A DNA stretch of 40,216 nucleotides, from assembly GCA_900542315.1 (NCBI GenBank), contig UQMV01000015.1, positions 1-40,216 on the forward strand. Direction: 5' to 3'. Under the pieces are notes generated by a model, which ran no database searches, was not told where the DNA came from, and saw only the letters and a list, made by a program, of their open reading frames with translations. This DNA is from an uncultured Collinsella sp. GTDB taxonomy: Bacteria; Actinomycetota; Coriobacteriia; Coriobacteriales; Coriobacteriaceae. Position numbers and translations under genes: made by a program. Position 1 is the stretch's first letter; each line of letters begins with the position of its first letter. This document shows, one piece after another, positions 32,422 through 40,216 of the stretch.

Positions 32422-32639
32422 GTCTTGATCTGTAACAGTTATAAGGCTGAAAACGGGCTAGATGTTACAGACTAAGATTATTTAGGTCGATATCGGTCGT
32501 TTGTCTCGATCTGTAACATCTAGGGTCGATTTTGCCGAGTTACTGTTACAGATCGAGATTATCTCCTGAGCGGAATTTGAATGTCTCAATCTGTAACAGG
32601 TGGGCCGAAAAATGGACTCTAACTGTTACGGATCGAGAC
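32422..32639. repeat. Cluster of three 80-bp palindromic repeat units, middle one inverted
   Basis: The 332-nt gap between the SGNH gene and thiD has no gene. It holds three units with arms of consensus GTCTCGATCTGTAACA and its complement: unit A 32422-32438 with 32463-32478, unit B 32504-32518 with 32544-32558 (15 of 15 paired), unit C 32583-32599 with 32623-32639. Their centres are about 80 nt apart. Loops are related too: A and C contain GGCYGAAAA, and B contains the related sequence on the opposite strand, so B is inverted. DNA is markedly less GC-rich than its surroundings. Confidence 0.85.
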
Positions 32640-32648
32640 GTTTGTGGG

Positions 32649-32687
32649 AACCACCGCAAAGGTGCCTGTCCCCTTTGCGGTGGTTTT
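32649..32687. terminator. Bidirectional terminator-like hairpin beside thiD
   Basis: AACCACCGCAAAGG (32649-32662) pairs perfectly with CCTTTGCGGTGGTT (32672-32685) around a nine-base loop and ends in TTTT on the plus strand. It lies 13 nt beyond the minus-strand thiD stop. Its centre GGTGCCTGTCCC (32661-32672) resembles the cores of the hairpins at 2244 and 27163. Confidence 0.7.
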
Positions 32688-32699
32688 GAACTGCGAGTC

Positions 32700-33530
32700 T
32701 TAATACTGCCACATGTGGTTGACGGGGCCGGAGCCTTTGCCCATGTCAAGGCCGGCGGCGAGGGCGCCCGTTAGGTAGGCCTTGCCGGCGTTGACGGAAT
32801 CGGCAAGATCCATGCCCTGGGCCAGCGCGCAGGCGATGGCGGACGAGAGCGTGCATCCGGTGCCGTGCGTGTTGTCGGTCTCGATGCGCTTGTGGCGGAA
32901 CCACGTGGTGAGTGGATCTCCCAGATGGTTGCCCTCGTCATCGAGTGGCGCGGGTTCGGCCAGTACATCGTTGGCCTCGTTGACAAGATGCCCACCCTTA
33001 ACGAGGGATGCGCAACCAAAGCGGCGGGTGAGGAGCATGGCAGCATTTTGCTGCGTGCGCTCGGAGTCGACCTCGTAGTCGAGGAGGGCCATGGCCTCGG
33101 GAATATTGGGCGTGATAACCGTCGCTAGCGGGAACAGGCGGCGGGTGAGCGCCTCGGCGGCATCTTCGGCAATCAGCCGTGTGCCCGAGGTGGCTACCAT
33201 GACGGGGTCGACTACCACGTTTGTCGCGTTCCAAGCGCTCAGGCGGTCGGCGATAACATCGATAATCTCGGCAGACGAAACCATGCCAATCTTGACGGCG
33301 CTCGGGCGGATATCGTCAAAGACGGCGTCAATCTGCGCGGCGACGATATCGGGGGAGATGTCCTGGACCGCTGTGACGCCCAGCGTGTTTTGCGCCGTGA
33401 TAGCGGTAATGGCCGTCTCGGCATACAGGCGATGTGCCGTGATGGTCTTGATGTCGGCCTGAATGCCGGCGCCACCGCTGGAATCAGATCCTGCGATGGA
33501 CAGAACGGCAGGTACCTTGCTGCGATCCAT
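32700..33530 (-). CDS. thiD: Hydroxymethylpyrimidine / phosphomethylpyrimidine kinase
   Basis: Phosphorylates HMP to HMP-P and HMP-PP for thiamine synthesis. Ribokinase-fold signatures: VLSIAGSDSSGGAGIQADIKTI at the N-terminus, QNTLGV, KIGMVSS, VVDPVMVATSG, TPNIPEA and the C-terminal anion hole DNTHGTGCTLSSAIA. Length 276. The minus-strand ATG at 33530 follows AGGGAG. It lies downstream of thiC on the same strand, with 181 nt and two stem-loops in between, so read-through from the thiC riboswitch is possible but not certain. Pyridoxal kinase activity, known for some members, cannot be ruled out. Confidence 0.94.
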   Translation of the reverse strand: MDRSKVPAVLSIAGSDSSGGAGIQADIKTITAHRLYAETAITAITAQNTLGVTAVQDISPDIVAAQIDAVFDDIRPSAVKIGMVSSAEIIDVIADRLSAWNATNVVVDPVMVATSGTRLIAEDAAEALTRRLFPLATVITPNIPEAMALLDYEVDSERTQQNAAMLLTRRFGCASLVKGGHLVNEANDVLAEPAPLDDEGNHLGDPLTTWFRHKRIETDNTHGTGCTLSSAIACALAQGMDLADSVNAGKAYLTGALAAGLDMGKGSGPVNHMWQY

Positions 33531-33587
33531 GTTCGCTCCCTTGTTCGGTCGGATTCAAATGGGTCTTTAAGCCAGCATTATAAAGAT

Positions 33588-33617
33588 GCCCGGGCCGACT
33601 CTATGTCGAACCCGGGC
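33588..33617 (-). terminator. Stem-loop between thiC and thiD
   Basis: GCCCGGG (33588-33594) pairs with CCCGGGC (33611-33617), and CGAC (33596-33599) with GTCG (33605-33608). On the minus strand only a weak T-rich stretch follows, so it may be a weak terminator or a thiD leader element. Confidence 0.45.
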
Positions 33618-33681
33618 GGGCGATGCAATCTTTACGCAAATGAAAGCAAATGTTCACACGTCAACAATTGACGGGTGCCAA

Positions 33682-33707
33682 CTCGCTGCTAAAGCGATCG
33701 CAGCGAG
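33682..33707 (-). other. Stem-loop just after thiC
   Basis: CTCGCTGC (33682-33689) pairs perfectly with GCAGCGAG (33700-33707), 4 nt past the thiC stop on the minus strand. There is no T-tract, so it may stabilise the 3' end or act with a trans factor. Confidence 0.4.
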
Positions 33708-33711
33708 GGAC

Positions 33712-35046
33712 CTAGTCCTCCATACCGAGATCGATCGTCGTGCCCTCGAATACCTTGTTGACGGTACGGACGGCGCACATCTTGCCGCACATGGTGCAGG
33801 TGCCCTCGGTGGCAGCAGGGGACTCCTCGTAGCGCTTCTTGCCGGTGACCGGATCGAGAGCGCATTTCCACATGGCGTCCCAATCGAGCTTGCGGCGCGC
33901 CTGGCCCATCTTGTCGTCCAGATCGCGGGCGTGCGGCACCTTCTTGGCGATATCGGCGGCGTGTGCGGCAATCTTGGTGGCCATGAGACCGTCGAGCACG
34001 TCCTGGGCGTTGGGCAGGCATAGGTGCTCGGCGGGCGTCACGTAGCACAGGAAGTCGGCGCCGGAGCTCGCGGAGATGGCGCCACCGATGGCGGCGGTGA
34101 TGTGGTCATAGCCCACACCGATATCGGTCACCAGCGGCCCCAGCACATAGAACGGGGCGTTGTGGCACAGGCGCTTCTGCAGCTTCATGTTGGCGGCGAT
34201 CTCGTCGAGCGCCATGTGGCCCGGTCCCTCGACCATAACCTGGACGCCGGCGGCCCAAGCGCGCTTGCACAGCTTGCCCAGCTCGATCATCTCGGCGGTC
34301 TCGGTGGCATCATTGGAGTCGTAGAGGCAGCCCGGGCGGCAGGAGTCGCCGAGCGAGATCGTCACGTCGTACTCGTGGCAGATCTCAAGCACCTCGTCGT
34401 AGAACTCGTAGAACGGGTTCTCGTTGCCGGTGACTTCCATCCAGCCAAACAGCAGCGAACCGCCGCGGCTAACGATGTTCATTAGACGGCCGGTCTCCTT
34501 AAAGGTCTTTATGACCGACTTGTTGATGCCGCAGTGGATGGTCATAAAGTCCACACCATCCTCGGCATGCGCGCGCACGACCTCGAGCAGATCGTCCTTG
34601 GTCAGCTTGACCAGCGGCTTTTCCATGTAGCCGATGGCGTCGTACATGGGGACGGTGCCCACCATGAGCGGGGTCTCGTCGATGAGCTGCTGACGGAACT
34701 GGCGCGTCTTGCCCGAGTTGGAGAGGTCCATGATGGCGTCGGCGCCAAAGTCCTCGGCGATCTTGACCTTCTTCCATTCCTCGGCGGCATCGGCCTTATC
34801 GCCCGAGATACCCAGGTTCACGTTGACCTTGGTGGACAGGCCCTCGCCGACGCCAAAAGCGCGCATGCCCTTTTTGATATGCACGATGTTGGCGGGAATA
34901 GCGATGCGGCCGTCTGCCACGCGCTCGCGGATGTACTCGGGGTCGCGATGCTCACGCTCGGCGACTTCCTTCATCTGCGGTGTGATTTGCCCGGCGCGGG
35001 CGAAGTCGATTTGCGTGACGAGCTTGGGCTCGGTTTGTGTGCTCAT
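33712..35046 (-). CDS. thiC: Phosphomethylpyrimidine synthase
   Basis: Radical SAM enzyme that turns aminoimidazole ribotide into HMP-P, the pyrimidine half of thiamine. Seen: NVNLGISGDK, MDLSNSGKT, MTIHCGINKSV, MEVTGNENPFYEFYDEVLEIC, SLGDSCRPGCLYD, VMVEGPGHMALDEI, GVGYDHITAAIGGAISASSGADFLCYVTPAEHLCLP, and the C-terminal [4Fe-4S] motif CTMCGKMCAV, with C-x2-C-x4-C spacing. The length of 444 is that of the short ThiC form without the long N-terminal extension. ATG 35046 (minus) follows AGGGAG; the reading from 35070 would start inside the riboswitch. A TPP riboswitch precedes it. Confidence 0.97.
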   Translation of the reverse strand: MSTQTEPKLVTQIDFARAGQITPQMKEVAEREHRDPEYIRERVADGRIAIPANIVHIKKGMRAFGVGEGLSTKVNVNLGISGDKADAAEEWKKVKIAEDFGADAIMDLSNSGKTRQFRQQLIDETPLMVGTVPMYDAIGYMEKPLVKLTKDDLLEVVRAHAEDGVDFMTIHCGINKSVIKTFKETGRLMNIVSRGGSLLFGWMEVTGNENPFYEFYDEVLEICHEYDVTISLGDSCRPGCLYDSNDATETAEMIELGKLCKRAWAAGVQVMVEGPGHMALDEIAANMKLQKRLCHNAPFYVLGPLVTDIGVGYDHITAAIGGAISASSGADFLCYVTPAEHLCLPNAQDVLDGLMATKIAAHAADIAKKVPHARDLDDKMGQARRKLDWDAMWKCALDPVTGKKRYEESPAATEGTCTMCGKMCAVRTVNKVFEGTTIDLGMED

Positions 35047-35055
35047 TGGCACGGC

Positions 35056-35147
35056 TCCCTTCGTTGGCATTACCCATATCAGGTTTGCGGGTCAGGGCGG
35101 GCGCGCCCAATCTCAGCCTGCCGTCCTGTCCTGCAAGCTCCCCGTTT
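35056..35147 (-). ncRNA. TPP riboswitch (THI element) controlling thiC
   Basis: On the minus strand the conserved pieces appear in order: GGGGAGC near the 5' side, GCTGAGA in the pyrimidine-sensor arm, then CCCTGACCCGCAAACCTGAT, ATGGGTAATGCC and CGAAGGGA at the 3' side. These are the hallmarks of TPP riboswitches. The 3' end lies about 10 nt before the thiC start and includes its ribosome site (AGGGAG). This favours control of translation by masking that site when thiamine diphosphate binds. Confidence 0.95.
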
Positions 35148-35217
35148 ATGTGGTGGGCTCAAGTATAGCCTGAATGGGTACGATTGGGCCAACGAGCGTG
35201 CCTGTGGGGAGGCGAAC

Positions 35218-35733
35218 ATGGAAGACAAGCATCTATATCGAGAGACGCAATGGGATGTATCGGCCGAGGAAAGCCGTGCGCACCATGGCCTTGTCGCGAT
35301 TGGTTTTGCGGTGCTTGCCGTGCTGGTGATTGCCTTTTGCATCTGGACGTTTGGTGGTCGCGGCGGCGCCGCCTGGGAGTTTGAGGCCGACGAGGCCCTG
35401 CCGATCATGACGGTGAAGGTCGCGGGCGGCAATACCGTTGCCGCGCCGGGCGACTATTGGTATCCGCGCGATGAGTTTATGCAACTGCAGCTGAGCGGCG
35501 GGTCTATTCCTGGCGAGGAAATCGAACGCGTGACGTTTGATGCGGCGCTCAAAACACTCACGGTTAAACTCAAAGATCAAGGGGATGTGCCCACGACGAT
35601 GGATATCGCGCTGACGGAATGGCGCCTGGAGCCCCCGTCGGGCGTTGCGGTGTCCGAGGTTGAACACGTCAAGATTACCTATCAGGACGGCTCGATAAAT
35701 GAAATTGCCAAAGCCGACGGTCTGGCGGAATAG
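35218..35733 (+). CDS. Single-pass membrane protein of unknown function
   Basis: No family recognised. The 171-residue protein has a charged cytoplasmic N-terminus (about 1-24), one membrane segment (about 25-45, LVAIGFAVLAVLVIAFCIWTF) and an extracytoplasmic domain of about 125 residues with alternating strands such as IMTVKVAGGNTVAAPGDYWYPRDEF and KTLTVKLKDQGDVPTTMDIAL, which looks beta-rich. No lipobox or sortase motif. ATG 35218 follows GGGGAGG. It is divergent from thiC, so a shared promoter region lies at about 35148-35217, and it converges on yaaA. Upstream in-frame codons run through the thiC region and are not part of it. Confidence 0.75.
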   Translation: MEDKHLYRETQWDVSAEESRAHHGLVAIGFAVLAVLVIAFCIWTFGGRGGAAWEFEADEALPIMTVKVAGGNTVAAPGDYWYPRDEFMQLQLSGGSIPGEEIERVTFDAALKTLTVKLKDQGDVPTTMDIALTEWRLEPPSGVAVSEVEHVKITYQDGSINEIAKADGLAE

Positions 35734-35773
35734 ACGCCGTGCCTAGGCAGCACATTCAAAAGTAGCGGTGGTC

Positions 35774-36583
35774 CTATAAGGCCTGTTCGTTCAGGAAGAC
35801 TAAAGTGTTTTTATTTGAAAGCTCGGGAAAGTGACGATAACCAACGTCGAACGCGGTGAGCTCGCTTACATTCTCGAGCTTGTTTTCTGCCATCCAGCGC
35901 ACCATGGAGCCGCGCGCCTTTTTGCTGGCGGTCGAGCGCTGGATGGGCTTGCCGTTGCGGACGCCCTCGCCAAAGAGACACGTGACGACCGTGACGTCGG
36001 TGGCGAGGCGGGTCAGAACGGCTTTGGCGTATTCCACGCTGGCAAGGTTGACGATCGTAGCGTTGGAGTCTGCCGGAGCGATAGCCCGTGCGAGCTTGTC
36101 GCCCCAAAACGCGTAGAGGTCTCGGGCACCGTCGACGACAAGCTTCGCGCCCATCTCCAGCCGATACGGTTCAACGGCATGGAAGGGGCGTACGCATCCG
36201 TAGAGTCCCGAGAGGATCCAGAGATGGTTTTGCAGCCAGTCGAGCTGCGCGGAATCCATCACCTCGGGCGCCATACTCTGGTATTGAATGCCGTGATAGG
36301 ACATGACGGCAGGGGAGAGGTGACGGGCGATATCGGGGTCGGTGAGGTCGGCATCGCTCAGGACGGGCATAAATTCGTGAAGCGTATCCCGGCACGTTGT
36401 AAGCAGCCTGTCGCTCACGTTCCAAAGGGCCTGCAGACCGCCGCTGCCTTCATTCCGCTCGATATCTAGCAGTGCGCGGTGGAGGCGAGCTGTCTCGCGC
36501 ACAAAGGGTGGAATGCCCAGGACTTCAAAAGCATCTTGGGCCGCGCGCATCTGCTTGGCGGGCGAAATGATGACCTGCAGCAT
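35774..36583 (-). CDS. yaaA: YaaA/DUF328 peroxide stress protein
   Basis: YaaA proteins (UPF0246) lower free iron and protect DNA during peroxide stress; the E. coli protein has a DNA-binding fold. Seen: MLQVIISPAKQMR (family start: M-x-I-L-I-S-P-A-K-x), SPAVMSYHGIQYQSMAPEVMD (family: A-x-x-x-F-x-G-x-x-Y-x), LWILSGLYGCVRPFHAVEPYRLEMG (family: R-I-L-S-G-L-Y-G-x-L-R-P-L-D-x-I-x-P-Y-R-L-E-M-G), and KKARGSMVRW near the C-terminus. Length 269. ATG 36583 (minus) follows GAGGAG; longer readings run into the hairpin upstream. Confidence 0.92.
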   Translation of the reverse strand: MLQVIISPAKQMRAAQDAFEVLGIPPFVRETARLHRALLDIERNEGSGGLQALWNVSDRLLTTCRDTLHEFMPVLSDADLTDPDIARHLSPAVMSYHGIQYQSMAPEVMDSAQLDWLQNHLWILSGLYGCVRPFHAVEPYRLEMGAKLVVDGARDLYAFWGDKLARAIAPADSNATIVNLASVEYAKAVLTRLATDVTVVTCLFGEGVRNGKPIQRSTASKKARGSMVRWMAENKLENVSELTAFDVGYRHFPELSNKNTLVFLNEQAL

Positions 36584-36598
36584 GGACTCTCCTCTGCC

Positions 36599-36673
36599 AA
36601 AAAGGAAGTTGCGGTGGAATACGGTCTGTTTTGGCCGTTTATGGGCCAGTTTAGTCCGTATTTCACCGCAACT
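36599..36673 (-). terminator. Long hairpin with T-tract after the M18 aminopeptidase gene
   Basis: AGTTGCGGTGGAATACGG (36607-36624) pairs with 36656-36673 in 17 Watson-Crick pairs plus one G-U. The 31-nt loop has an inner TGGCC/GGCCA stem. On the minus strand it ends in TTCC then five T (36603-36599). It lies 13 nt beyond the aminopeptidase stop and just upstream of yaaA. The TTGCGGTGG portion is shared with the hairpin at 32649-32685. Confidence 0.75.
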
Positions 36674-36686
36674 GATGAAGGGTTGG

Positions 36687-38084
36687 TTAGGCGCGCTCGA
36701 GGAAGGCTTTGTAGCCGCGGTAGGCCTCGTAGATATCGGCCTTGTTGGCGACCTCCCACAGGGCGTGCATGGACAGGACGGCAACGCCGGAGTCGATGAC
36801 GTTCATGCCATACTTGGCCATGATGTAGGCAATGGTGCCGCCACCGCCCGCGTTGACGCGACCGAGCTCACAGGTCTGGAAGTCCACGCCGGCCTCGTCC
36901 ATGATGTCGCGGACGAGGGCCACGTACTCGGCATCGGCGTCGTTGGAACCGCCCTTGCCGCGGCTGCCCGTGTACTTGTTAAAGCACAGGCCACGACCCA
37001 TAAAGGCGGCGTTCTTCGTCTCGAACTTGCCGGCATAGCCCGGGTCGAAACCGGCGGACACGTCGGAGGAGAGCATGCGGCTGCGGGCGAGCGCGCGGCG
37101 CAGGGCCAGCGGGCGATCCTCGCCGGCGAGCGTCATGATCTCGGCGACGGTGTTCTCGAAGAAGCGGCTCGTCATACCGGTGGCACCCACGGAGCCGATC
37201 TCCTCCTTATCGACGATGAGCGTGATGCTCGTGCGCTCCACGTTGGCGACGTCGATCTGGGCGAGCATGGACGGATAGGCGCAGACACGATCGTCGTGGC
37301 CATAGCCCAAAATCATGGAGCGGTCGAGGCCCATGTCGCGGGCGGGACCGGCGGGCACGACCTCGATCTCGGCGGAGAGGAAGTCCTCCTCCTCGACGCC
37401 GTACTGCTCCTTGAGGATGTCCAGGAACATCTGCTTGACGGGCTCCTTGGGAGCGTCCTTGTCGTCCTCGTCAAACTTGACGGGACGGCCGCCCACGATC
37501 ACGTCGAGGATCTCGGCGTCGACGGCGTCCTTGGCGGGCTTGGACATCTGCTCGCTCGAGAGGTGGATCAGCAGGTCGGAGATGGTAAAGACCGGATCGT
37601 CTGCCTTGTCGCCGATGTTGATGTCGACGGTGGTGCCGTCCTTTTTGCAGATGACGCCCACGAGTGCAAGCGGGGAGGCCACCCAGTGGTAGCTCTTGAC
37701 GCCGCCGTAGTAGTGCGTGTCGAGGTAGGCCATGTCGCCGGCCTCGAAGGCGGGATTCTGCTTAAGGTCCAGGCGCGGCGAGTCCACGTGAGCACCCAGG
37801 ATGTTAAAGCCCTGCTCGAGCGGGGCGGTGCCCAGGTTGACGAGCATGAGGTCTTTGCCGTGATTGGCGGCGTACACCTTGTCGCCGGCCTTGAGCGTGC
37901 GGCCCTCGGCAATCACGGTCTCCAAGTCGACGTAGCCCGCCTCCTCGGCCATCTTGATGCCGGTCTTGACGCACAGGCGCTCGGTCTTATTCTCGCTCAA
38001 AAACTGCTTATAGCCGCGGCAAAGCTCCTCGAGTTCCTCGACTTGCTGTGGCGTGTACTTTTTCCATGCGCAGGGACGCTCCAT
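36687..38084 (-). CDS. M18-family metalloaminopeptidase (aminopeptidase 1 / aspartyl aminopeptidase type)
   Basis: Tetrahedral cytosolic dizinc aminopeptidases of this family release N-terminal residues, often acidic ones. Zinc and catalytic elements: GAHVDSPRLDLK with His99, TISDLLIHL, VDKEEIGSVGATGM with the Glu pair, MLSSDVSAGFDP with the Asp, and a late MHALWEVANK with the final His. Also seen are DTHYYGGVKSYHW and GRVNAGGGGTIAYIMA. Length 465 is typical. ATG 38084 (minus) has AAAGGAGC upstream; longer readings cross into non-coding DNA. It is divergent from polA, and a long terminator hairpin follows. Confidence 0.93.
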   Translation of the reverse strand: MERPCAWKKYTPQQVEELEELCRGYKQFLSENKTERLCVKTGIKMAEEAGYVDLETVIAEGRTLKAGDKVYAANHGKDLMLVNLGTAPLEQGFNILGAHVDSPRLDLKQNPAFEAGDMAYLDTHYYGGVKSYHWVASPLALVGVICKKDGTTVDINIGDKADDPVFTISDLLIHLSSEQMSKPAKDAVDAEILDVIVGGRPVKFDEDDKDAPKEPVKQMFLDILKEQYGVEEEDFLSAEIEVVPAGPARDMGLDRSMILGYGHDDRVCAYPSMLAQIDVANVERTSITLIVDKEEIGSVGATGMTSRFFENTVAEIMTLAGEDRPLALRRALARSRMLSSDVSAGFDPGYAGKFETKNAAFMGRGLCFNKYTGSRGKGGSNDADAEYVALVRDIMDEAGVDFQTCELGRVNAGGGGTIAYIMAKYGMNVIDSGVAVLSMHALWEVANKADIYEAYRGYKAFLERA

Positions 38085-38250
38085 GACGCAGGCTCCTTTC
38101 GGATCGATCGTGCTGGTTGATGTACCGTGAGCCATCGTATCACGCGCGGGCCCGCGGCGGCAGGGAAGCCTGATGTGCGGTGGCCGCGGGGCGGGGAGCG
38201 TGTAAACTGGTGTGAGCAAACCGTGCCCAGCCCAAAGCGAGGTATTCAAT

Positions 38251-40167
38251 ATGTCTGACAAGCGCCGCACCTTTGCCGTTATCGACGGCAACTCGCTCAT
38301 GCACCGCGCCTTCCACGCCGTGCCGCCCACCATGAATGCGCCGGACGGGCGCCCCACCAACGCGATCTTCGGCTTTCTGAACATGTTTCTCAAGATGATC
38401 GATGCCTTTAACCCCGACGGTGTGGTCGTGGCGTTTGATAAGGGCAAACCGCGCGTGCGCATGGAGATGCTGCCGCAGTATAAGGCGCAACGCCCGCCCA
38501 TGGACCCCGATCTGCATGCGCAGTTTCCGATGATCAAGGAGCTGCTCACCGCGCTCAACGTGCCGATTCTGCAGTCCGAGGGCTGGGAAGGCGACGATAT
38601 CCTGGGAACCATGGCGCGCCTGGGTGAGGAGGCCGGCTGCGACATGCTGCTGGTGACCGGCGACCGCGACATGTATCAACTCGTGACCGAGCACGTCAAC
38701 GTGGTCTCGACCCGCAAGGGCCTGTCCGACGTGGCGATCATGACGCCCGAGAGCGTGGACGACCTGTATCACGGCATTACGCCGGCGCTCGTGCCCGATT
38801 TTTACGGTCTAAAGGGCGATACGTCGGACAACATTCCCGGCGTACCGGGCATCGGCCCCAAAAAGGCGAGCGCGCTCATCGCACAGTACGGCAGCTTGGA
38901 CGAGGTCATCGCGCATGCCGACGAGGTCAAGGGCAAGATGGGCGAGAACCTGCGTGCGCACATCGACGATGCGCTGCTGAGCCGCAAGGTCGCAACCATT
39001 CGCACCGATGCGCCCGTCGAGCTCGACTTTGACGAAACGTCCTTCCCGGCGTTTTCTGCCGACGAAGTGTCCGCGGCGCTGGGCACACTTGGTATCACCG
39101 CCATGCAGAACCGTTTCTTGGCGCTGATCGGCGGCGAGGGCGGGGCTGCTGCTGCCTCCAGTGTGTTTGAGATACCTGCTATGGTTCGCGCAGCCGCCGG
39201 CGATGCCGACGCGCTTGGTGCCGTTGCGGCTGAGGTCTCCCGCGCGATTGATGCCGGCGAGTGGGTCGCCGCCGTGGTGGACGACGACAAGGAAGAGGGC
39301 GCGCTCTTTGGACTGACGCGCACGCTGTGGTTGGCGACGTCCAAGGGCCTGTTCGCGCTCGAGGAGGGCGACGGCGCCTCCACTGCCGTAGTCGATGGCT
39401 TCAACTTCGCTCACGGTGTGATTGCCGGCGTGCTTGCGCGCCTGTTTGTGGAGGGCCGCGTGGCGAGCCCGGATATGAAAGCGCTGCTGCATGAGCTTTC
39501 GCCCATCGATTCTTCCGAGCCCGAGCTTATGGATCCGCTGGCAGTCGATTCCACGTGCATCTTCGACACCGTGGTCGCCGCTTACCTGTTGGATTCCGAC
39601 CGCTCCGAGTTCGATGAGGCGTATTTGGCCGATACCTATCTGCAGATGGCGCTGCCTGCGGCGCGCGGTGCAGAGGATGCCGGTGAGGACGCTCCGGCGC
39701 CCGCCGCTCGCACGGCGGCCTTGACGCTGGCGCTGGTCGCACCGCTGCGCGACCGCATGGCCCGCGAGAACGCCGCCAACGTGTTCGATGGCATCGAGAT
39801 GCCGCTCGTTCCGGTACTTGCCAAGATGGAGCGCGCGGGCATGCTCGTGGACCCCGACCGTCTGCACAGTCTGTCCGAGGGTCTGGCGACCCAGATTACC
39901 GAGGTTGAGCGCAGTATTCGCGACCTGGCGGGTGACGAGACCTTTAACATCGGCAGCCCCATGCAGCTGTCGCATGTGCTCTTTGATGTGATGGGGCTTC
40001 CGACCAAGGGCCTCAAGAAGACCAAGCGCGGCTATTATTCGACCAACGCCAAGGTGCTGAGCGACCTTGCGCGTGACCACGAGATCGTGCGTCTGATCTT
40101 GGACTGGCGTGAGAAGTCTAAGATCAAGTCCACCTATCTGGACACCCTGGGCCCGCTACGCCGTGGT
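38251..40167 (+). CDS. polA: DNA polymerase I, 3' truncated
   Basis: Repair and Okazaki-fragment polymerase. 639 codons are present of a protein usually near 880. The N-terminal 5' nuclease domain is intact: FAVIDGNSLMHRAFHA, AFDKGKPRVRME, QSEGWEGDDILGTMA, LLVTGDRDMYQLV and the H3TH region GLKGDTSDNIPGVPGIGPKKA. The 3'-5' exonuclease-like domain (about 300-460) lacks a visible D-x-E at its first motif (it reads AAVVDDDKEEGALFG), so proofreading is probably absent, as in several Gram-positive Pol I proteins. The polymerase domain begins (LVPVLAKMERAGMLVD, FNIGSPMQLSHVLFD, KTKRGYYSTNAKVL) and is cut at STYLDTLGPLRRG. ATG 38251 follows GCGAGG. The bases after 40167 are adapter, not polA. Confidence 0.96.
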
Positions 40168-40216
40168 AGATCGGAAGAGCGTCGTGTAGGGAAAGAGTGT
40201 AGATCTCGGTGGTCGC
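40168..40216. other. Untrimmed Illumina adapter at contig end
   Basis: From 40168 the sequence begins AGATCGGAAGAGCGTCGTG and continues to the window end exactly as the TruSeq universal adapter read-through that I know from established knowledge. It keeps the polA frame open and adds a false peptide R-S-E-E-R-R-V-G-K-E-C-R-S-R-W-S. It is not biological. Confidence 0.97.

Noticed and set aside
32422..32639. Possible CRISPR array
   Set aside because: Only three units, each itself a palindrome, with the middle inverted and related loops instead of unique spacers; no cas genes nearby.
40168..40216. Conserved C-terminal motif of polA
   Set aside because: The sequence is Illumina adapter and not part of the genome.

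Overview
The window looks like a metagenomic or draft-assembly contig from a high-GC gut actinobacterium of the class Coriobacteriia, most likely Collinsella or a close relative. This rests on the protein sequences, on the actinobacterial order ftsZ-pgeF-yggS-sepF-yggT-divIVA, and on the division cluster opening with mraZ. The organism call is inference from memory, not a search. Both ends carry technical artefacts. Roughly the first 370 bases encode (minus strand) an ABC-2 permease that resembles proteobacterial YhhJ proteins and is abruptly joined to the middle of pyrG. The last 49 bases (40168-40216) are untrimmed Illumina adapter, read in frame as a false C-terminal tail on polA.

Layout. 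361-2209: the 3' half of pyrG and a Xer recombinase. 2210-2671: a long regulatory region with a convincing promoter, duplicated operator-like sites, a LexA-like box and a long hairpin. 2672-18162: the division and cell wall cluster, in order mraZ, rsmH, a FtsL-like gene, ftsI, murF, mraY, murD, ftsW, murG, murC, murB, ftsQ, ftsZ. murE and ftsA are absent. 18373-26288: the block that usually follows ftsZ in actinobacteria (pgeF, yggS, sepF, yggT, divIVA), interrupted by a complete phosphate uptake cassette pstS-pstC-pstA-pstB-phoU. yggT has no standard start codon and probably begins at ATC.

26289-40216: accessory and housekeeping genes in short units. These are a nitroreductase, a low-affinity phosphate system (pit plus a DUF47/PhoU-like partner), a small unknown protein with a possible leaderless promoter, a Bax inhibitor-1 family membrane protein, a poly(ADP-ribose) glycohydrolase-like macrodomain protein with an altered catalytic motif, an SGNH hydrolase, thiD and thiC with a TPP riboswitch, an unknown single-pass membrane protein, yaaA, an M18 aminopeptidase and a truncated polA.

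How the genes work together. The central 15 kb makes lipid II from the UDP-MurNAc precursors (MurB, C, D, F, MraY, MurG), polymerises it at the septum (FtsW, FtsI) and builds the Z-ring and its anchors (FtsZ, FtsQ, FtsL-like, SepF, DivIVA). Two phosphate uptake systems lie within 10 kb of each other. Intergenic regions hold at least four long-stem hairpins and a cluster of three 80-bp palindromic units whose middle copy is inverted. I found no tRNA, rRNA, CRISPR array, insertion sequence or prophage, and no clearly new multigene system. The best leads are the repeat cluster, the dcw promoter architecture, the variant macrodomain protein, the ATC start and the pst insertion.
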